A model generated the notes under the pieces. That model had not been told where the DNA came from. It made no database searches and saw only the letters and a list, made by a program, of their open reading frames with translations. A stretch of 64,000 bases of DNA from Lewinellaceae bacterium. GTDB taxonomy: Bacteria; Bacteroidota; Bacteroidia; Chitinophagales; Saprospiraceae. This document shows positions 62,007 through 64,000 of this stretch, piece by piece (the first letter of the stretch is position 1; every line of letters begins with the position of its first letter). The position numbers and the translations under genes are program-made. The DNA lies in contig JADJSY010000034.1 of NCBI GenBank assembly GCA_016711435.1, positions 1 to 64,000 on the forward strand, in the 5' to 3' direction.

Positions 62007-62248
62007 AGGTGAGAAGTGAGAGGGTGAGAAGTGAGAGAGGTGTCCCGCTTGGCGGCTTTGAGAGTTTGGCATCCGCTTTTCAGGCCTATTCGTGAGTGGT
62101 GAGTGGCATCTCGTTAGGGAAAAGAACTCAAGATTCTTCTCACGATTCACCACTCACGATTCCAGGCCTGAAAAACCCAAGCCAAAATCACACAAGTCGC
62201 CAAGCGGGAGGCCTCTCTCACTTCTCACCCTCTCACCTCTCACTTCTA
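62004..62248. repeat. Long inverted repeat filling the gap between two convergent stop codons
   Basis: TAGAGGTGAGAAGTGAGAGG… (from the RSH stop, 62,004) is mirrored by …CCTCTCACTTCTA (to 62,248, the PorT-like gene's stop). Inner words TCCCGCTTGGCGGC, TTTTCAGGCCT and CGTGAGTGGTGAG; the TTTTCAGGCCT word also occurs at 42.1 kb. Confidence 0.88.
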
Positions 62249-62872
62249 AAACCCGTACGATGCCGTCAGCGCCCAGGAAGCATTTTTCAGGCTGCCGAAA
62301 AATTCCTCGAAGGTATTTTCATTGCGTATATCCTGCAGGCTGCGGGATACCCGCAGGTGCAGACCTATATTGCCCAGATCAATACCGCCGCCGAGGTGCC
62401 AGCCATAGTCAAAACTTTGCAGGTCGTCTTTATCTATGTCAAAAGTAATTGGATTGCCCTGGCTGTCCTTGAATGTTCCTTCTGCCGTAGCCAGCAGTCC
62501 GGCGTGAACGCCTGCGTGGAGGTTGATAATGGCGAGATTAAACTCTAATGAAAGCGGGATTTCAAGGTAGCTGAGTTTCAGGTCGGACGTATTGCCGCCG
62601 ATCAGATCGAATTGAGCGCCTTTTGTAGTAAAAAGTAATTCCGGCCGAAGGGACAGGCGTGCGCCACCCAAGGGGATTTTGGCAAAAGCGCCACCGGTAA
62701 TCCCGATGCGCGATTTTCTGTCTTCCGCATTGGCGTCGTCATACAGATTGGAGCCGGATACGCCTAATTTTAAACCGAATCGAATGCCACCCTCGGTCAA
62801 TTGAGCCTGTAGATGGGGGTAAATACCCAGTAAAAGGATGGCTGTAAACAGGAATTGCTTTAGTGTTTTCAT
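62246..62872 (-). CDS. Outer membrane beta-barrel protein (PorT-like)
   Basis: 208 residues. Signal peptide MKTLKQFLFTAILLLGIYPH. Beta strands typical of the PF13568/PorT family: FGLKLGVSGSNLYDDANAED, KIPLGGARLSLRPELLFTTK, LSYLEIPLSLEFNLAIINLH, WHLGGGIDLGNIGLHLRVS and a C-terminal aromatic residue (ASYGF) suited to BAM insertion. The role is unknown; the family includes many barrels of no proven function. Contains no T9SS domain, consistent with being an integral barrel. Confidence 0.85.
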   Translation of the reverse strand: MKTLKQFLFTAILLLGIYPHLQAQLTEGGIRFGLKLGVSGSNLYDDANAEDRKSRIGITGGAFAKIPLGGARLSLRPELLFTTKGAQFDLIGGNTSDLKLSYLEIPLSLEFNLAIINLHAGVHAGLLATAEGTFKDSQGNPITFDIDKDDLQSFDYGWHLGGGIDLGNIGLHLRVSRSLQDIRNENTFEEFFGSLKNASWALTASYGF

Positions 62873-62952
62873 AAAATAAGTCTGGTTTTGAAAAGAAAAG
62901 GCTGCTTAGGGGTATTCTACTTACTATACAAATGTATCGGATTTATGTTGAA

Positions 62953-63078
62953 AGTTGTGATTATCAAAACTGATAACCAAATACCTAAGTAGGTGTGCAA
63001 AATTAGTTTTGCTTAAATTCTTTACAAATGCTTGATTATCAACACGGATAACCGATAACTAATAACCGATAACTATTA
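62953..63078 (+). repeat. GATAAC dispersed repeat, copies 4 (partial) and 5 (complete, MITE-free)
   Basis: First GATTATCAAAACTGATAACC, then AGTAGGTGTGCAAAATTAGT, TTTGCTTAAATTCTTTACAA, ATGCTTGATTATCAACACGG and repeated ATAACCGATAAC units to 63,078. This is the reference for the site interrupted at 2.7 kb. Confidence 0.75.
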
Positions 63079-63082
63079 ATTA

Positions 63083-63117
63083 AAAAGAGGCCGGACAGGA
63101 ATCCTGCCGACCTCTTA
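63083..63117 (-). terminator. Terminator of the pseudouridine synthase gene
   Basis: AAGAGGCCGGACAGGA / TCCTGCCGACCTCTT form an imperfect stem; read on the minus strand it is followed by TTTTTAATT. Confidence 0.7.
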
Positions 63118-63136
63118 TCACTTGTTCATACTGTAT

Positions 63137-64000
63137 TTATACTTGTTCGTCTGTTTCAGACGCTTCTTCCTCAGGGGTAATTTCCGCCGTTTCCTGTTTC
63201 TCTTTGTGTCCGCCTCCTGAAGGATGCCCGGTGAAATGTTTGAGCATGATAATTTCTCTTTGCGTCAGTTCCCGGAAGGCGCCGCGGGGCAATTCTTTCT
63301 TGGTCAGACCGGCAAAATAAAAGCGGTCTAATTTGAAAATCTCGTAACCCAGGTGTTCGAATAAACGGCGGACAATCCGGTTGCGTCCGGAAGAAATTTC
63401 CAGTTCCACAATATCGCGTTCGGGATGGTCTTCCGAAAAACGAATCCAGTTGACTTCCATCAGGCCGTCTTCCAATTCGACGCCGCGTTCCAGGTGTTCA
63501 AAATCGGCTTGAGTAAGTGGCCGGCGAAGACCGACACGGTATTGTTTCTGTACTGCGTGGCTGGGGTGCGATAATTTTTGCGCCAGGTCGCCATCATTGG
63601 TGATGAGGATCAGGCCTGTCGTATCGCGGTCGAGCCGCCCTACCGGGTAGAGGCGTTCGGGGAAATGCGGATCTACGATGTCGAGCACTGTATTGCGCCC
63701 GCGATCGTCTTCAGTTGTCGTGATAACGTTTTTGGGTTTGTTCAGCAATACATACACGAGGCGCTCCTGAACAGTGGCCGATTTGCCATCACACAGCACC
63801 ACATCGCCTGCCTGAATGCGGTAGTAGGGTTCTTTTTTTACTTCACCATTGACGGTGACTAAACCCTGTTCTACAAATTCGACGGCTTTGCGACGGGAAG
63901 AAAGTCCGCAATGCGCCAGGTATTTATTCAGCGGCATCCCTTCTCCCGATGGAAGACTGGGTTTTGGCTGAGGCTCTATGTAAAATTCTTCTTTCTTGCG
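63137..64000 (-). CDS. 23S rRNA pseudouridine synthase (RluB/RsuA family), 5' end beyond the window
   Basis: At least 266 residues from the internal ATG at 63,935-63,937, but the frame remains open to the edge (KEEFYIEPQPKPSLPSGEGM), as expected for Bacteroidota members with a charged N-terminal extension. S4 RNA-binding domain (~1-45 from that ATG: MPLNKYLAHCGLSSRRKAVE, LVTVNG). Catalytic domain with YPVGRLDRDTTGLILITNDG (Asp of GRLDxDTxGL) and SSGRNRIVRRLFEHLGYEI. Basic/acidic tail at the C-terminus (KEKQETAEITPEEEASETDE). Converts a uridine in 23S rRNA helix 80-93 region to pseudouridine; the exact position is family-level inference. Confidence 0.92.
   Translation of the reverse strand, partial: RKKEEFYIEPQPKPSLPSGEGMPLNKYLAHCGLSSRRKAVEFVEQGLVTVNGEVKKEPYYRIQAGDVVLCDGKSATVQERLVYVLLNKPKNVITTTEDDRGRNTVLDIVDPHFPERLYPVGRLDRDTTGLILITNDGDLAQKLSHPSHAVQKQYRVGLRRPLTQADFEHLERGVELEDGLMEVNWIRFSEDHPERDIVELEISSGRNRIVRRLFEHLGYEIFKLDRFYFAGLTKKELPRGAFRELTQREIIMLKHFTGHPSGGGHKEKQETAEITPEEEASETDEQV

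Noticed and set aside
62953..63078. GATAAC repeats as a replication origin (iterons or DnaA boxes)
   Set aside because: No TTATCCACA-type boxes, no dnaA or rep gene, and the same repeat lies at other loci upstream or downstream of unrelated genes.

Overview
The window reads as a chromosomal segment of a Gram-negative Bacteroidota, most likely Saprospiraceae-like. The evidence is: several secreted proteins with type IX secretion (T9SS) C-terminal sorting domains and a SprB-type repeat; an OMP-type TonB receptor with an N-terminal carboxypeptidase-regulatory-like domain; lipid A gene lpxK; and promoters of the Bacteroidota form TTG-N19-TAnnTTTG. Assignment below phylum is inference.

Layout. 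0-7.5 kb: the 5' end of a feruloyl-CoA-synthase-like gene, a TonB receptor, a decayed crotonase relic, a TIR/SUMF1 relic, a PBECR-like nuclease gene, a MarR regulator, gabD and a VanX-type lipoprotein. 7.6-11.7 kb: an alpha/beta hydrolase, lpxK and a YifB/ComM ATPase. 11.8-19 kb: a two-gene unit of one very large protein (nine VHL-beta-like repeats, a beta/gamma-crystallin region, 22-residue helical repeats, hydrophobic C-terminal half) and a subtilase without signal peptide. This is the best candidate for an undescribed system. 19-25 kb: secreted proteins on the minus strand, including a PQQ-propeller lipoprotein present as a tandem duplication whose second copy is broken. 25-51.4 kb: housekeeping and transport genes (amidohydrolase, panC, O-antigen ligase, polyprenyl synthase, YceI, GH20, citrate synthase, TrpR-like regulator, MoxR ATPase, two antiporters, AlkD-like protein, TIM-barrel isomerase, zinc peptidase, acyltransferase, POT transporter). 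52-64 kb: a T9SS adhesin-like protein, gyrB, tig, tRNA-Leu(UAG), a RelA/SpoT homologue, a PorT-like barrel and a large-subunit pseudouridine synthase running off the right edge.

Two features cut across the window. First, almost every transcription-unit end carries a long inverted repeat, some with near-perfect arms of 50-106 bp. Many start exactly at a stop codon and reuse a small set of G-rich/C-rich words and an apex word like GCTTCGCCTTTGGC. They probably act as terminators or 3'-end protectors, but look like a mobile or amplified repeat family. Second, about ten genes, including the essential gyrB, are split by single-base homopolymer differences. This pattern points to sequence error rather than biology, so most 'broken' genes here should be read as intact unless other decay is visible.

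Smaller items: a 91-bp MITE with an 8-bp target duplication, placed by comparison with an uninterrupted copy of its target 60 kb away; a dispersed GATAAC repeat; and promoters overlapping palindromes upstream of the large protein and of the 25-kb regulator.
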